64,000 nt of DNA from Tenggerimyces flavus (GCF_016907715.1 NZ_JAFBCM010000001.1:5456001-5520000), one strand, 5' to 3'. Positions 38,182 through 46,778 are shown, counted from the stretch's first letter. Program-made: numbers and translations. The notes: a model not told the origin generated them from the sequence alone.

Positions 38182-39287
38182 CGGAAGCTCCCCAGCAGGT
38201 CGTCGCGAAGTCGTACGCCGAGCCCCGGACCGTCCGGCAACGCGACGCGCCGGCCGTCGCTCGGCAGCGGCTCGGCGAGGATGTCCTCCGCGTAGTAGTG
38301 CGCGCCGATGATGTCCGAGGGGAACTCGACCGTGAGCCCCTCGATCGCCGCGGCGACATGGACCTGCGCCGCGGCACCGAGACCCAGCTCGCCGTTCGAC
38401 CCGATGAGGCTGGAAAGCCCGAAGGCGTGGGCGATTCTGCCCAGCTCGACCGCACGCGCGGGTCCCCCGGCCTTGCCGACGTACACGCTGATCACGTCCG
38501 CCGCACTCGCCGCGATCACGCGCCGCAGGTCCGCGAGCCCGAACACCGACTCGTCCGCGACGACCGGATACCCCAGCGACCGCAGCTCGCGCATGCCGTC
38601 CAGGTCGTCCGCGGCGAGCGGCTGCTCGACGAACGCGATGCCATACGGGGCCATCGCGCGCACCGCACGCTGCGCCTCGGCACGCGTCCACCCGGTGTTG
38701 GCGTCGACGCCGAGGAACGTCTGGTCGCCGGCGAGCTTGCGTGCCTGCGCGACGCGGGCGATGTCGCCGTCGACGCCCTTGCCTACCTTGACCTTGAACG
38801 CGCCGAAGCCGGCCGCGGTGGCGGCCGCGTAGACGCGCTCGAGGTAGTCGCCCTCACCGGAGAGCGAGAGCTTGATCGGGATCTCTTCGCGGTACGGGCC
38901 GCCCAATGCCGTTGCCAGCGGGACGTTCAGGCTTCTGGCGTACGCGTCCCACAGCGCGATCGACACACCGGCCTTCGTGAACGGGTTGCCGGCGAGCACG
39001 GAGTCCATCGCGTTGTCGAGCTTGGCGACGGGCTGCAGTGGCTGGCCGACGAGAACGGGCGCGAGCACGTTGCGGATGAAGTGCTCGGCGCTGACGCCGT
39101 CCTCACCACTCCACAGCGGCGTGGCGCTGACCTCACCGTAGCCCTCCACGCCGTCGCTCGTGATCACCCGTACCAGCAGGAAGTTCGAGTGGTCGTGCGA
39201 GCCGCGAGCGCCCAGGACGACAAGGTCCTCGGCGACAGGGAGGCTGATCGGCGCGGTCTGGATCGCCGCGATCGTCGGGGCGGTCAT
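38178..39287 (-). CDS. Mandelate racemase/muconate-lactonizing (enolase superfamily) enzyme
   Basis: The 369-aa enzyme has the capping domain first, then the TIM barrel. Catalytic KxK is FKVKVGKG near residue 160. Metal ligands are LGVDANTG, FVEQPLA and VVADESV, and the second acid/base lysine lies in VYVGKAGG near 263. Lysines on both strands mark the muconate-lactonizing/dipeptide-epimerase subgroup. Likely reactions are 1,1-proton transfer or cycloisomerisation. The start overlaps the upstream amidohydrolase stop by 4 bp. Confidence 0.88.
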   Translation of the reverse strand: MTAPTIAAIQTAPISLPVAEDLVVLGARGSHDHSNFLLVRVITSDGVEGYGEVSATPLWSGEDGVSAEHFIRNVLAPVLVGQPLQPVAKLDNAMDSVLAGNPFTKAGVSIALWDAYARSLNVPLATALGGPYREEIPIKLSLSGEGDYLERVYAAATAAGFGAFKVKVGKGVDGDIARVAQARKLAGDQTFLGVDANTGWTRAEAQRAVRAMAPYGIAFVEQPLAADDLDGMRELRSLGYPVVADESVFGLADLRRVIAASAADVISVYVGKAGGPARAVELGRIAHAFGLSSLIGSNGELGLGAAAQVHVAAAIEGLTVEFPSDIIGAHYYAEDILAEPLPSDGRRVALPDGPGLGVRLRDDLLGSFR

Positions 39288-40045
39288 GCGGCCCTGCCGA
39301 GCAACGCGAGCGGACCGTCTTCCAGCATGTTCTGGCGCTGCTCGTCGGTGATGCCCCAGCCGTCGATCTCCCGGACCCGCGCGACCGCGTAGTCCTGGCT
39401 GGCCTTGTCGGACAGCCCCGCGTCGGTCCCGAACAGCACCTTGCCGGTAGGGGCGTCCTGCAGGATCTTCCTTGCGGCATAGGGCGGAGTGCCGCAGATG
39501 CACAGGTAGACGTTCGGCGTCTCGATCGTCGCTTGGAGGGCCTCGCGCCAGCAGTCGTGCAGGCCACCGTGACCGAGGACGACGGGAAGCTCCGGGTGAC
39601 GGCGAGCGAGCGCGGCGATCTGCAGGCCGGTGGAGTACGGCGGCGTCCCGTCGTGGCAGAGCAGGATCCCCTGGTGCGCGATGATGACCTCGCAGATGGG
39701 GTCGAGCGAGCGTTCGTGCATCGAGAAGCCCTGCAGCCACGGGTGCAGCTTGAGGCCGCGCATGCCGAGTTCGGTGAAGCAGCGTTCGACTTCCTGCACC
39801 GCTGTGGCGCTGCGCGGCGTGACCGTACCGAACGCGACCATCCGGTCGGGGTACTCGGCGACGAACGCGGCGACCTCGTCGTTCGCCTCCGGTGTCGGGT
39901 TGAACAGCCCGTCGTGGCTGAGCACGACGGCGTGGTCGATGCCGGCGGAGTCCATGAACGTGACGAACTCGGTCGCGCCGAACGCCGCGCCCGCGAGCCA
40001 GGTCGCGGACTTCCAGGCGGGAGTGTGGGTGTGGAAGTCGATCAA
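39284..40045 (-). CDS. Amidohydrolase-2 family protein, first copy
   Basis: A 253-aa TIM-barrel hydrolase with HxH in MIDFHTHTPAW, RGLKLHPWLQGF near residue 110, ILLCHDGTPPYSTG near 147, VVLGHGGLHDCW near 175 and the final Asp in VLFGTDAGLSD near 220. All expected metal-site positions are filled. It may hydrolyse or decarboxylate a cyclic acid. It follows the creatininase-family gene after 18 bp. Confidence 0.85.
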   Translation of the reverse strand: MIDFHTHTPAWKSATWLAGAAFGATEFVTFMDSAGIDHAVVLSHDGLFNPTPEANDEVAAFVAEYPDRMVAFGTVTPRSATAVQEVERCFTELGMRGLKLHPWLQGFSMHERSLDPICEVIIAHQGILLCHDGTPPYSTGLQIAALARRHPELPVVLGHGGLHDCWREALQATIETPNVYLCICGTPPYAARKILQDAPTGKVLFGTDAGLSDKASQDYAVARVREIDGWGITDEQRQNMLEDGPLALLGRAA

Positions 40046-40063
40046 GTCTCTGCTCCGCTTGCT

Positions 40064-40813
40064 CTACAGGGTCTTCGCGAGGTGGACGAGCTTGTCCGCG
40101 AGGTTGCCGGCGATGGCGGCGAGCCAGGCCTCGCCGTTGGCCGCGTCGGCGTGCGACGGGTCGTCGGTGTAGCCCTCCATGTCGTGCCAGATCGCCTTGC
40201 TGTGCAGGACGAACCCGTCGAGCGTCTCGGGGATGGTGTCCGGGACGCGCTCGCGGGTCGGGCGCTCCTTCACCAGGTCGGGGTACGTGGCGAGGACGAG
40301 CGAGGCCTCGAACGCGCCGGCGTGACCGGGGGTGTTCGTGCCTTCGGTGGCATCGCTGGGGAGGAGCTGCCAGTAGTCGGTGGTGGCGACGTTGAGGTCG
40401 TACCGGTTGCTCGCCGCGGCGCCGGCGGCGTGCGCGACACCGTGGTTTCCGCCGTGTCCGTTGACGATCACCAGCCTGCGGCCGCCGCAGGCCGAGATGG
40501 AGCGTGCGAGGTCGAGCAGCACGAGGTGCAGGGTCTCGGGCTGCAGCGACAGCGTGCCGCCGAACGGGAGGTGGTGGTCGGAGGCGCCGGTCGCGACCGT
40601 GGGCGCGATGACGAGCGGGCGGCCGACGTCCTGCTTCGCGCCGGCGAGGGCGGCGGCGCGTTCGACGACCTCCTGCGCCATCAGGTGGTCGGTGCCGGTC
40701 GGCAGGTACGGGCCGTGCTGCTCGGTGGCGCCGATCGGCAGCAGGACGAGGGCTTCGGGGAGGATCTCGTTCAGCGTCTCGCGGGTCTGCTCGACCCACC
40801 GCAGGACCGTCAT
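40064..40813 (-). CDS. Creatininase-family amidohydrolase
   Basis: Protein of 249 aa with the metal-binding motifs of the creatininase family: GATEQHGPYLPTGTDHL near residue 28 (Glu, His, Asp) and VNGHGGNHG near 118, plus PGHAGAFEASLVLA near 162. Relatives open cyclic amides (creatinine, FAPy riboside-type and mycofactocin substrates). MftE is a relative, but no other mycofactocin gene is present. It overlaps the oxidoreductase gene by 4 bp and is therefore second in the operon. Confidence 0.88.
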   Translation of the reverse strand: MTVLRWVEQTRETLNEILPEALVLLPIGATEQHGPYLPTGTDHLMAQEVVERAAALAGAKQDVGRPLVIAPTVATGASDHHLPFGGTLSLQPETLHLVLLDLARSISACGGRRLVIVNGHGGNHGVAHAAGAAASNRYDLNVATTDYWQLLPSDATEGTNTPGHAGAFEASLVLATYPDLVKERPTRERVPDTIPETLDGFVLHSKAIWHDMEGYTDDPSHADAANGEAWLAAIAGNLADKLVHLAKTL

Positions 40814-41781
40814 GGCGCTCCTTCAACAGCTCGGGTGGCGACCTGCTCGCTCAGCTTCAGGCTGGCGAGCCCTTCCGACCAGCCTGGCATGGCACGGTCG
40901 GCTTGGCCTGTGATCAGGTCGAGGAATCTGTCGAGCTGGCGGTCGAAGCAGCGCTCGGTGCGGTCTCGTGGGTCGTCGAATGTCTCTGTCTCGTTGGCTG
41001 TCTGGAGAGTGAGCTTGAACGTGAAGCCGTCGAGAGTGGCTTGGGCGCGCTGGCCGAGAAAGGTCAGCTCGCAGCGCGGGAGCGCGTCGGTGAGCCAGCC
41101 GAACTCGGTGAGCACCTCGCTCTCGCCGTACGCCAGCCGCGCCCCGACGAGGTTGGGGTGTTCGAACGTCGCGTCGGTCCTCACACTCCACGCGTCGTGC
41201 AGTTCCGGCGTCTCGCCGAGGAGGTAGGCGAGCCAGTCGAAGACGTGCGAGCCCTCGTGCATGACCGGCGAGCCGTGCTCGAGGGTCCTGCGGATGCGCC
41301 GCTCGTGCTCCGCGTCGTCGGGGTCGCGGCGCTCGTCGTAGATGTGGGCGCGGACCAGCAGCGGGCCGTCGAGCGGGCCGTGCTCGATCCAGTCCCTCAG
41401 CCGTTCGATCGCCGGGTCGTGGCGGTACGTGAGACCGACCTGCAACCTGCTCCGGTCCGGCAGGTCACGAAGCGGCCGGAGCGCGTCGGTGGAGGTGCCG
41501 AGCGGCTTCTCGGCGAGCACGTAATGCCCCTCGCCGAGCAGCCGCGCGGCGAGACCCGTCGTCACCCAGGGCGGCGTGGCGAGGACGTATCCGTCCGGCT
41601 TCTCGTCCAGCTCGCCGACGTCCGCGACTGTGTCGAGGTCGGCGACGGCCGCCCGGCGGGCCGGGTCGGGGTCCACCCCGGCGACGAGCTGGACGCGCTC
41701 GTTCCGCCGGAGGGCAGGCAGGTGCGCCTTGACCCCGATGTCCCCCAGCCCGACCAAGACGAGCCGTACGCTCCCTGCCAC
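40810..41781 (-). CDS. Gfo/Idh/MocA-family oxidoreductase
   Basis: NAD(P)-dependent dehydrogenase of 323 aa, probably acting on a sugar or cyclitol. It has the N-terminal Rossmann site VLVGLGDIGVKAHLPALR, the hallmark AEKPLGTS near residue 96 (catalytic Lys), and a GSPVMHEGSHVFDWLAYLLG segment in the C-terminal domain carrying the usual His. First gene of the catabolic operon; operator-like sequence lies 30-40 bp upstream. Confidence 0.88.
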   Translation of the reverse strand: MAGSVRLVLVGLGDIGVKAHLPALRRNERVQLVAGVDPDPARRAAVADLDTVADVGELDEKPDGYVLATPPWVTTGLAARLLGEGHYVLAEKPLGTSTDALRPLRDLPDRSRLQVGLTYRHDPAIERLRDWIEHGPLDGPLLVRAHIYDERRDPDDAEHERRIRRTLEHGSPVMHEGSHVFDWLAYLLGETPELHDAWSVRTDATFEHPNLVGARLAYGESEVLTEFGWLTDALPRCELTFLGQRAQATLDGFTFKLTLQTANETETFDDPRDRTERCFDRQLDRFLDLITGQADRAMPGWSEGLASLKLSEQVATRAVEGAP

Positions 41782-41811
41782 GCGCGCCTTCCGGTATTTC
41801 AGAGATGTCTT

Positions 41812-41823
41812 CTGTATCTCGTG
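41812..41823. promoter_or_regulatory. Possible IclR site upstream of the catabolic operon
   Basis: tgtatctcgtgc, within a longer agatgtcttctgtatctcgtgcgagag context, matches GTATCTCGTAG of the transporter site in 9 of 11 bases. It lies 31 bp upstream of the oxidoreductase start. Confidence 0.45.
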
Positions 41824-41883
41824 CGAGAGTATCGACGCGAGGTCATGGGCTCAACCGGTTGGCCGAGACCAGTCAGACATCCG

Positions 41884-42744
41884 TCAGAGATCTGTCATGT
41901 AGGGCTTCCGCAGCCGCTTGACCAGCGCGGTCGCCCCGATCTCCTCGCGGATCCAGGCGAGCCGGCCGATCGTGGGGATCATCTCTCGTTCGGCGTCGGT
42001 CAGCGGACGGACCGACTCGTAGCCGTCCAGGAACGGCTGCCGGTGCTTCTCCCGGATGCGAGTGACGTAGTACGCGAGGTCGTACACCCGCCAGCCGTAC
42101 CCCGACAGGTCGAAGTCCAGGAACGTGATCTGGTCGTCGTCGGTGAAGTGGAAGTTCAGGCTCTGCACGTCGCCGTGCACGACGCCCCAGCCGGTCGGGC
42201 CGGGGTCGAACGTCGCGAGCCGCCGCCGGATCTCGGCGGCGTGCTCCTCGATGTAGGCGGCCTGGCCGTCGGTCGGGCGGAGCTTGGCGAGGTAGCGGTC
42301 GAGCAGGTTGGCCTCGTCGAGGTGGTACCGGCCATACGGACTCTGGAAACCGTCCGACGCGACGTGGATGCGGGCGAGCGTCTCGCCGACGAGCCCGACC
42401 CGCTTCGGGCTGCCTTCTCCGGGCTTGCCCGGCGCCCAGCTGAACAGCGAGTAGTGGCGGCCGTTCTCGAGCCGGCCGAGCGGATCGCCGTTCGTCCGCT
42501 CGATCGGCACCGGCACGTTGATCCCGGCGCCGTGCAGGTGGTGGAGCAGGTCGAGCTCGAAGCGGAGCTCGTCGTCGTGGCCGATCCACCAGGGATCGGC
42601 GCGGTGGACGCGCAGGGCGTACGACGTTGCGCCGAACTCGACGGCGTAGGTGTCGTTGACGCTGGAGAACAGGTGTCGGAATCCCGTGATCTCGCCGAGG
42701 TCGTACTCGGCGAGAACGAGCTGGATGAGGTGGTCGAGCACCAT
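41884..42744 (-). CDS. Phosphotransferase of the APH/homoserine-kinase-like family
   Basis: Kinase-fold protein of 286 aa from ATG 42744, which has GGAAGGAG 8 nt upstream. Motifs are SVNDTYAVEF and YALRVHR (ATP side), GWGVVHGDVQSLNFHFTDD near residue 190 (catalytic Asp and Asn) and ITFLDFDLSGYGWRVYDLAYY (metal Asp). The layout is that of homoserine/choline-type small-molecule kinases (the HSK II or Ser/Thr-kinase-YihE-like group). It probably belongs to a separate unit from the oxidoreductase operon downstream. Confidence 0.82.
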   Translation of the reverse strand: MVLDHLIQLVLAEYDLGEITGFRHLFSSVNDTYAVEFGATSYALRVHRADPWWIGHDDELRFELDLLHHLHGAGINVPVPIERTNGDPLGRLENGRHYSLFSWAPGKPGEGSPKRVGLVGETLARIHVASDGFQSPYGRYHLDEANLLDRYLAKLRPTDGQAAYIEEHAAEIRRRLATFDPGPTGWGVVHGDVQSLNFHFTDDDQITFLDFDLSGYGWRVYDLAYYVTRIREKHRQPFLDGYESVRPLTDAEREMIPTIGRLAWIREEIGATALVKRLRKPYMTDL

Positions 42745-42823
42745 CAGGGGCGCTCCTTCCCGGTAGTTGAGGCAGTACCGGGGAGGGCGCCCCTGCGAAC
42801 CCTCGAGGCGCCCCGCCAGAACT

Positions 42824-43750
42824 CTAGCGGGGGTCGCGAGCCCAGTCCACGACGTCGTGGATCGCCTGGACGACCTCGTCGGCGGCCTCGACGAGCAGGA
42901 ACGTGTGACCGGCCTCGAGGACCCGATGCTCTCCACGCGTCACCGTGCTCACCAGCGCCTGGTCCAGATGCTTCTTGCCCTCACGCGCCTTCCGGACGAG
43001 CTCCAGGTGCTCCGGCAGCATCGCCTCGTCGGCGGCGTCGGGCGTGCCCTCGACGGTGAGCGCGATCAGCGGAACGTCGGGGAAGCCCGGCCCGGGCTTC
43101 AGCTCCTCGGCGAGAGCGGCCATGTGCTCGCCGCGCTCGAGGAACCCGATCTCGAGCCACTCGTCGCTCAGGTGGGCCTCGGTGAGCGCCTCCCGGACGT
43201 CCGCCGGGTGGAGGGCGAACAGCGTGTCGCCCATCGCGCGCAGGGCCGGACGGAGCTCGCGGACCTGCTCCAGCGAAGGCGCCATCTGCGCGCTCGCGGC
43301 CAGGCTCCCCTCGGGCGGCGCGTACTTGTCCCAGTCGCTGTGGAGCGCGTCGAGCCACACCAGCCCGGCGACCTCCGCAGGGAAGAGCTGCGTGAACCGT
43401 TGGGCGTACCCGCCGCCAAGGGAGTGCGCGACGAGAACGTACGGGCCGGGGATGCCCTGGGCACGCAGCAGGTGGAGCAGCTCCGTGGCGACCTCCTCGC
43501 CGCTGCGCGGCAACGGGAGCAGCTCGCTGTAGCCGGTGCCGCCGCGGTCGTACACCACCGAGGTGGTGAACTGCGCGACCCGCTGCTGCAGGTGCAGGTA
43601 GTCGAGCCCGACCGCGCTCGCGCCCGGGAGGAAGACGACGGCCGGTCCGCCGTCGCCCTCCTGGTGGACGAAAAGGCGGTGGCCGTCGACCTCCTGGAAG
43701 GATCCGATCGGAGGGATGAACTCGGTCTTGTCAGCGGTGTTGTTCGTCAT
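42824..43750 (-). CDS. Alpha/beta hydrolase
   Basis: Hydrolase of 308 aa (start MTNNTADKTEF at 43750; an alternative start lies 10 codons earlier). The oxyanion-hole strand is VVFLPGASAVGLDYLHLQ, the strand VVYDRGGTGYSELL follows, and the nucleophile elbow is LVAHSLGGGYAQRF (Ser near residue 110). The final His is probably in VLEAGHTFLLVEA. The C-terminal part GEHRVLEAGHTF is typical of haloalkane-dehalogenase-like esterases. Cytoplasmic; substrate unknown. Confidence 0.9.
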   Translation of the reverse strand: MTNNTADKTEFIPPIGSFQEVDGHRLFVHQEGDGGPAVVFLPGASAVGLDYLHLQQRVAQFTTSVVYDRGGTGYSELLPLPRSGEEVATELLHLLRAQGIPGPYVLVAHSLGGGYAQRFTQLFPAEVAGLVWLDALHSDWDKYAPPEGSLAASAQMAPSLEQVRELRPALRAMGDTLFALHPADVREALTEAHLSDEWLEIGFLERGEHMAALAEELKPGPGFPDVPLIALTVEGTPDAADEAMLPEHLELVRKAREGKKHLDQALVSTVTRGEHRVLEAGHTFLLVEAADEVVQAIHDVVDWARDPR

Positions 43751-43774
43751 GCCGTCAACGATGTCCGGCGGTCC

Positions 43775-43822
43775 TGACATCGACCCGTCGCCGGCCTGAC
43801 ACGGGCCGGGTCGGCGATGTCA
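43775..43822 (-). terminator. Long hairpin between the Tat-protein gene and the hydrolase gene
   Basis: TGACATCG-ACCCG pairs with CGGGTCGGCGATGTCA, with a 3-nt bulge and a GC-rich loop. It overlaps the stop codon at 43820 and probably ends transcription of the upstream gene. Confidence 0.5.
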
Positions 43823-44926
43823 GCTGACGACGGTGCGCTGCAGGACGCCGGTGAGCGGGTCGTAGTAGGCGCGGGTGACCCGGTGGAACGTGGGCGTCCG
43901 CAGGCTCGACATCGTCCAGGTGGTCAGGCCCTCGTCGACGTTGTCGTCGCTGACGATCCGCCGCCACGGGGCGCCGTGCTTGAGCAGGCGGACCGCGCTG
44001 CTGAGCGTGCCGTCGCGGTCCGGCGTGATCGAGTACGGCTCGCCGCCGGGCGGGGTGATGTCGAGGCCGCCGTCGGCGCGGATGGTGAGCGTGACGATCA
44101 ACGTTCCCTGCGCGTCGTAGATCGGCGCGGGGTCGCCGACGTAGTACTTCTGCCGCGGCGGCAGGCCTTGGACGTCCATGCCGTTGTAGAACGTCTTGCC
44201 CTGCGCGTCGAGCCAGAAGTGCGGAACCGACGCTCTTGGGGCGCCGAAGTCGGGGCCTGGGTAGTACGACAGGTGCCAGTGCGGCGGGTTGTCGAGGTGC
44301 ATGAGGTTGTTGGTCTCGAAGCCCATCAGCGCGTAGAAGTGCCCGCGCCTTGCGGCCTCGGCGGCGAGTCCGGAGTCGACCAGGATCGCCTCGCAGGCGA
44401 CGAGCAGGTTGATCGCGGCGTCGGCCTCGCCCTTCGGCCAGGCGACCGTGGACCAGTAGCCGGCAGCGCGGTCGGCCTGGTTGTGCTCGATCCGCCAGTA
44501 CGTGCCGGGAGCGGTGTGGTGGTAGCTGAAGACCTGCACCGTGCCCTGGTTGGCGGAGGTGCCGCCGTTGACGGGGAGCTGGAACGTGGTCTCGTCGCCG
44601 TTCCGCGTGAATGGGACACGCGACTCGTGCGTGACGATGTCCTTGACCCGTTCGCCGGGCCAGCGGACGGTGACGTCCACGGCAGCGCTGCGCGGGCCGC
44701 GTACGTACGCGTAGAACTCGCCGCGGCTCGCGAACCGGTGGCTCGCGGTCGGGCTCAGCTCGTACCCCGGCGACAGGATCACCTCGGGGGTGGTCGGAGC
44801 GCTCGGCCTCGTCTTGACGAGCCGGAACCCGCCGTAGTTGATCGGCTCCGCCGCCCGCGCCACTCCCCCGCCCACGACCGGCACGGCCAGCATGCCGGCC
44901 ACAACCGCACGCCTGCTCATCCGCAT
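43820..44926 (-). CDS. Tat-exported protein of unknown function
   Basis: No family firmly recognised. The chosen ATG at 44926 (GGAGG 9 nt upstream) gives 368 aa beginning MRMSRRAVVAGMLAVPVVGGGVARA, a twin-arginine signal ending at ARA/AEP. The mature protein is beta-rich with many aromatic residues (HFYALMGFETNNLMHLDNPPHW, WHLSYYPGPDFGAPRA). The His-rich MHLDNPPHWHLSYY segment near residue 210 could bind a metal. An extracellular carbohydrate-active role is conceivable but not supported. Confidence 0.7.
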   Translation of the reverse strand: MRMSRRAVVAGMLAVPVVGGGVARAAEPINYGGFRLVKTRPSAPTTPEVILSPGYELSPTASHRFASRGEFYAYVRGPRSAAVDVTVRWPGERVKDIVTHESRVPFTRNGDETTFQLPVNGGTSANQGTVQVFSYHHTAPGTYWRIEHNQADRAAGYWSTVAWPKGEADAAINLLVACEAILVDSGLAAEAARRGHFYALMGFETNNLMHLDNPPHWHLSYYPGPDFGAPRASVPHFWLDAQGKTFYNGMDVQGLPPRQKYYVGDPAPIYDAQGTLIVTLTIRADGGLDITPPGGEPYSITPDRDGTLSSAVRLLKHGAPWRRIVSDDNVDEGLTTWTMSSLRTPTFHRVTRAYYDPLTGVLQRTVVS

Positions 44927-45008
44927 CCGCAACGCCCTCCCAGGACTTCCACTTGGTGGAAAACCGCCAACGCTAGACGGAACTACGTTAACGGTTTTCA
45001 TGCCTGCT

Positions 45009-45040
45009 GAGGTGGCCGCAAGGTGACGTGACAGCAACGA
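45009..45040 (+). repeat. Left 32-bp direct repeat flanking the DUF222/HNH gene
   Basis: gaggtggccgcaaggtgacg then tgacagcaacga matches 46747-46778 at 30 of 32 positions in the same orientation. It begins 16 bp beyond the 3' end of the HNH gene, next to a small hairpin CTCCC/GGGAG. Confidence 0.9.
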
Positions 45041-45055
45041 CTCCCAGCAAGGGAG

Positions 45056-46648
45056 CTAGAACGGCGCCGGGTCGGGGTCGGCGGCGATGGCGTCGGTGAG
45101 CTGCTGTGGTTCGACTGTGTATTCGCGACCGTGCGGATCCGTCCAGGAGAAGCGTCCCGGCTCGGGTTGGCTCATCTTCCAGGCGCCTGCCTGTTTGACG
45201 GTGTCGTGGTGGGCGCACAACGGTCCGGCGTTGCACGAACAGGTGGGTCCGCCGTCGGCGTGGTCAACGGTGTGGTCGGCGCGGCACACGCTGGCAGGGT
45301 GGCGGCAGTTGTAGAAGCGGCAGGTGCCGTCGCGGATCTTGACATGCTCGTCGAGGAGGCCGCGGAGGTACCGGGTGTTGCTTCGCCCTGTGTGGACGGT
45401 GTGTCCGGTGGCGGGGTCGGTGGCGGCCCAGCAGATGGTGGCGTCGGGATCGCCAGCGAGTTTGGCGATGAGTTGTTGGGCGATGTCGGTGAGGACGGGG
45501 CCGTAGCCGCCGAGCGCGGCGGGGCGGGTGGCGAGGCCGAGCAGGGTGGGGATCGGCGCGGTCAGCACCAGCTTCGATCCGTTCCGCCGCCGTACCACCC
45601 GCGCCGCCGGCTCTGGCGCCGCGCTGTCGGTCTCCTCGATGTCCTCGATGGGACCAGGGAGCCCCTCACCCGAAACGTCGCCGCCAACGTCGCCGCCACG
45701 CGAGCTTGGGCCGGGGGCACCCTTGTCCGAACCTATGGGACCAGGGAGCCCCTCACCCGAAACGTCGCCGCCAACGTCGCCGCCACCCGAGCTTGGGCCG
45801 GGGGCACCCTTGTCCGAACCTACGTCCTCGATGTCCTCGACGTTGACGGGATCGGTGTCGGTGTCGGTGAGGTCGGCAGTCTCGGCGTGATCCCGGTCGC
45901 AGTCGTCGATCTTGGCTTTGCCGCGCAGGAGTGCGGAGGCGAGGTCGGCGCGGAGCTGCGGGCGAGAGCGTTCGTCGCCTCTGGCCTTCTGGGTGTCGAC
46001 GATCGACCGCAGGAACGCTTCCGCTTCGGCGACCTCGTCCACGGGCAGCCCGAACACGCGGACCGTGGCGGTGGAGTCCTCGTCGGGGTAGAAGTCGACC
46101 CCGCGATCCCGAACCCGCTCGTCATGCCGCTGTTTCGCCGCATCAGGGTCGATCCGCAACACCTGCGCGGCCACCTCGGCCCGCAACCAGCCGGTGGTCT
46201 TCGTCTCGGCTCGTCCGAGAACGGCGTTCTCGACCTTCTGCCTGTCGAGCGGATCGGCCAACACGGCAACGCCTGCGGCCAACACCTTCGCCTTCGGCAG
46301 GTCGATCCGCCCCGCTCGCAACGCGGCGAAGGTGCCGGGCAACTCGGTCAACGACTGCGCCAACCCGACGAACGTCTCCGCGGTGTACCGGGTCCACGAC
46401 AAGGTGGCCGCGACGACGTCCCCGACGTGCGGATCCCGCAGCGAGGTACGGCGCGGCGAGCAGTCGTCAGGCCCGGGTGGTGTATGCGCCAAGGCCTCCA
46501 CATCCAACAACGACTCGGAGTCCAGCCACGCCGTCATCCGCTCCCGAGCACGAAGACGTTCCTCCAGCTGATAGCCGTTGCAACTCGCACGGTCCGCTGA
46601 AACCGCAGCCCACAGCTGCGGCCCATCCGGCATCGTCGTATCGAACAT
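45056..46648 (-). CDS. DUF222 / HNH endonuclease (13E12 repeat family) with internal repeats
   Basis: Protein of 530 aa. The N-terminal helical DUF222 domain includes LSWTRYTAETFVGLAQSLTELPGTFAALRAGRIDLPKAKVL near residue 85. The C-terminal HNH nuclease (CRFYNCRHPASVCRADHTVDHADGG near 445, then CSCNAGPLCAHHDTVK) has the zinc cysteines and catalytic His. Related genes occur in many copies in mycobacteria, including REP13E12. Between the domains lies an acidic linker in which two 29-residue units (GSDKGAPGP...SGEGLPGPI) were added in frame. The gene is bracketed by 32-bp direct repeats, suggesting mobility. Confidence 0.92.
   Translation of the reverse strand: MFDTTMPDGPQLWAAVSADRASCNGYQLEERLRARERMTAWLDSESLLDVEALAHTPPGPDDCSPRRTSLRDPHVGDVVAATLSWTRYTAETFVGLAQSLTELPGTFAALRAGRIDLPKAKVLAAGVAVLADPLDRQKVENAVLGRAETKTTGWLRAEVAAQVLRIDPDAAKQRHDERVRDRGVDFYPDEDSTATVRVFGLPVDEVAEAEAFLRSIVDTQKARGDERSRPQLRADLASALLRGKAKIDDCDRDHAETADLTDTDTDPVNVEDIEDVGSDKGAPGPSSGGGDVGGDVSGEGLPGPIGSDKGAPGPSSRGGDVGGDVSGEGLPGPIEDIEETDSAAPEPAARVVRRRNGSKLVLTAPIPTLLGLATRPAALGGYGPVLTDIAQQLIAKLAGDPDATICWAATDPATGHTVHTGRSNTRYLRGLLDEHVKIRDGTCRFYNCRHPASVCRADHTVDHADGGPTCSCNAGPLCAHHDTVKQAGAWKMSQPEPGRFSWTDPHGREYTVEPQQLTDAIAADPDPAPF
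45649..45822. repeat. Two 87-bp tandem units in the DUF222/HNH gene
   Basis: Units at 45649-45735 and 45736-45822 (29 codons each) contain ccgggggcacccttgtccga, ACCTA, tgggaccagggagcccctca. This is the same core as the NRPS insert at 3979-4204. The flanks are near-identical (tcctcgatgtcctcga on both sides), which could be a target-site duplication. Confidence 0.9.
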
Positions 46649-46746
46649 GTCCTTGATTCTACCGCATGAATCAATCGAATGCCCAACAGAACAAGAAGAA
46701 ACCGTGATGACAGCTGCCGCTGGCGCCGGTCATCCACGGACCCCAC

Positions 46747-46778
46747 GAGGTGGTCGCAAGGTGACGTGACTGCAACGA
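46747..46778 (+). repeat. Right 32-bp direct repeat flanking the DUF222/HNH gene
   Basis: Same orientation as 45009-45040 with two mismatches. It lies 98 bp upstream of the HNH start and 57 bp upstream of the esterase start. Confidence 0.9.

Noticed and set aside
40064-40813. Mycofactocin maturation protease MftE
   Set aside because: Same creatininase family, but no mftA-D or mftF genes nearby and the neighbours are catabolic.
41884-42744. Aminoglycoside resistance gene
   Set aside because: Only the kinase fold is shared; motifs and context point to a small-metabolite kinase.
44988-45236. 82-codon ORF on the minus strand overlapping the left direct repeat
   Set aside because: The N-terminal part is antisense-type low complexity and the end only translates the 32-bp repeat; no ribosome site.
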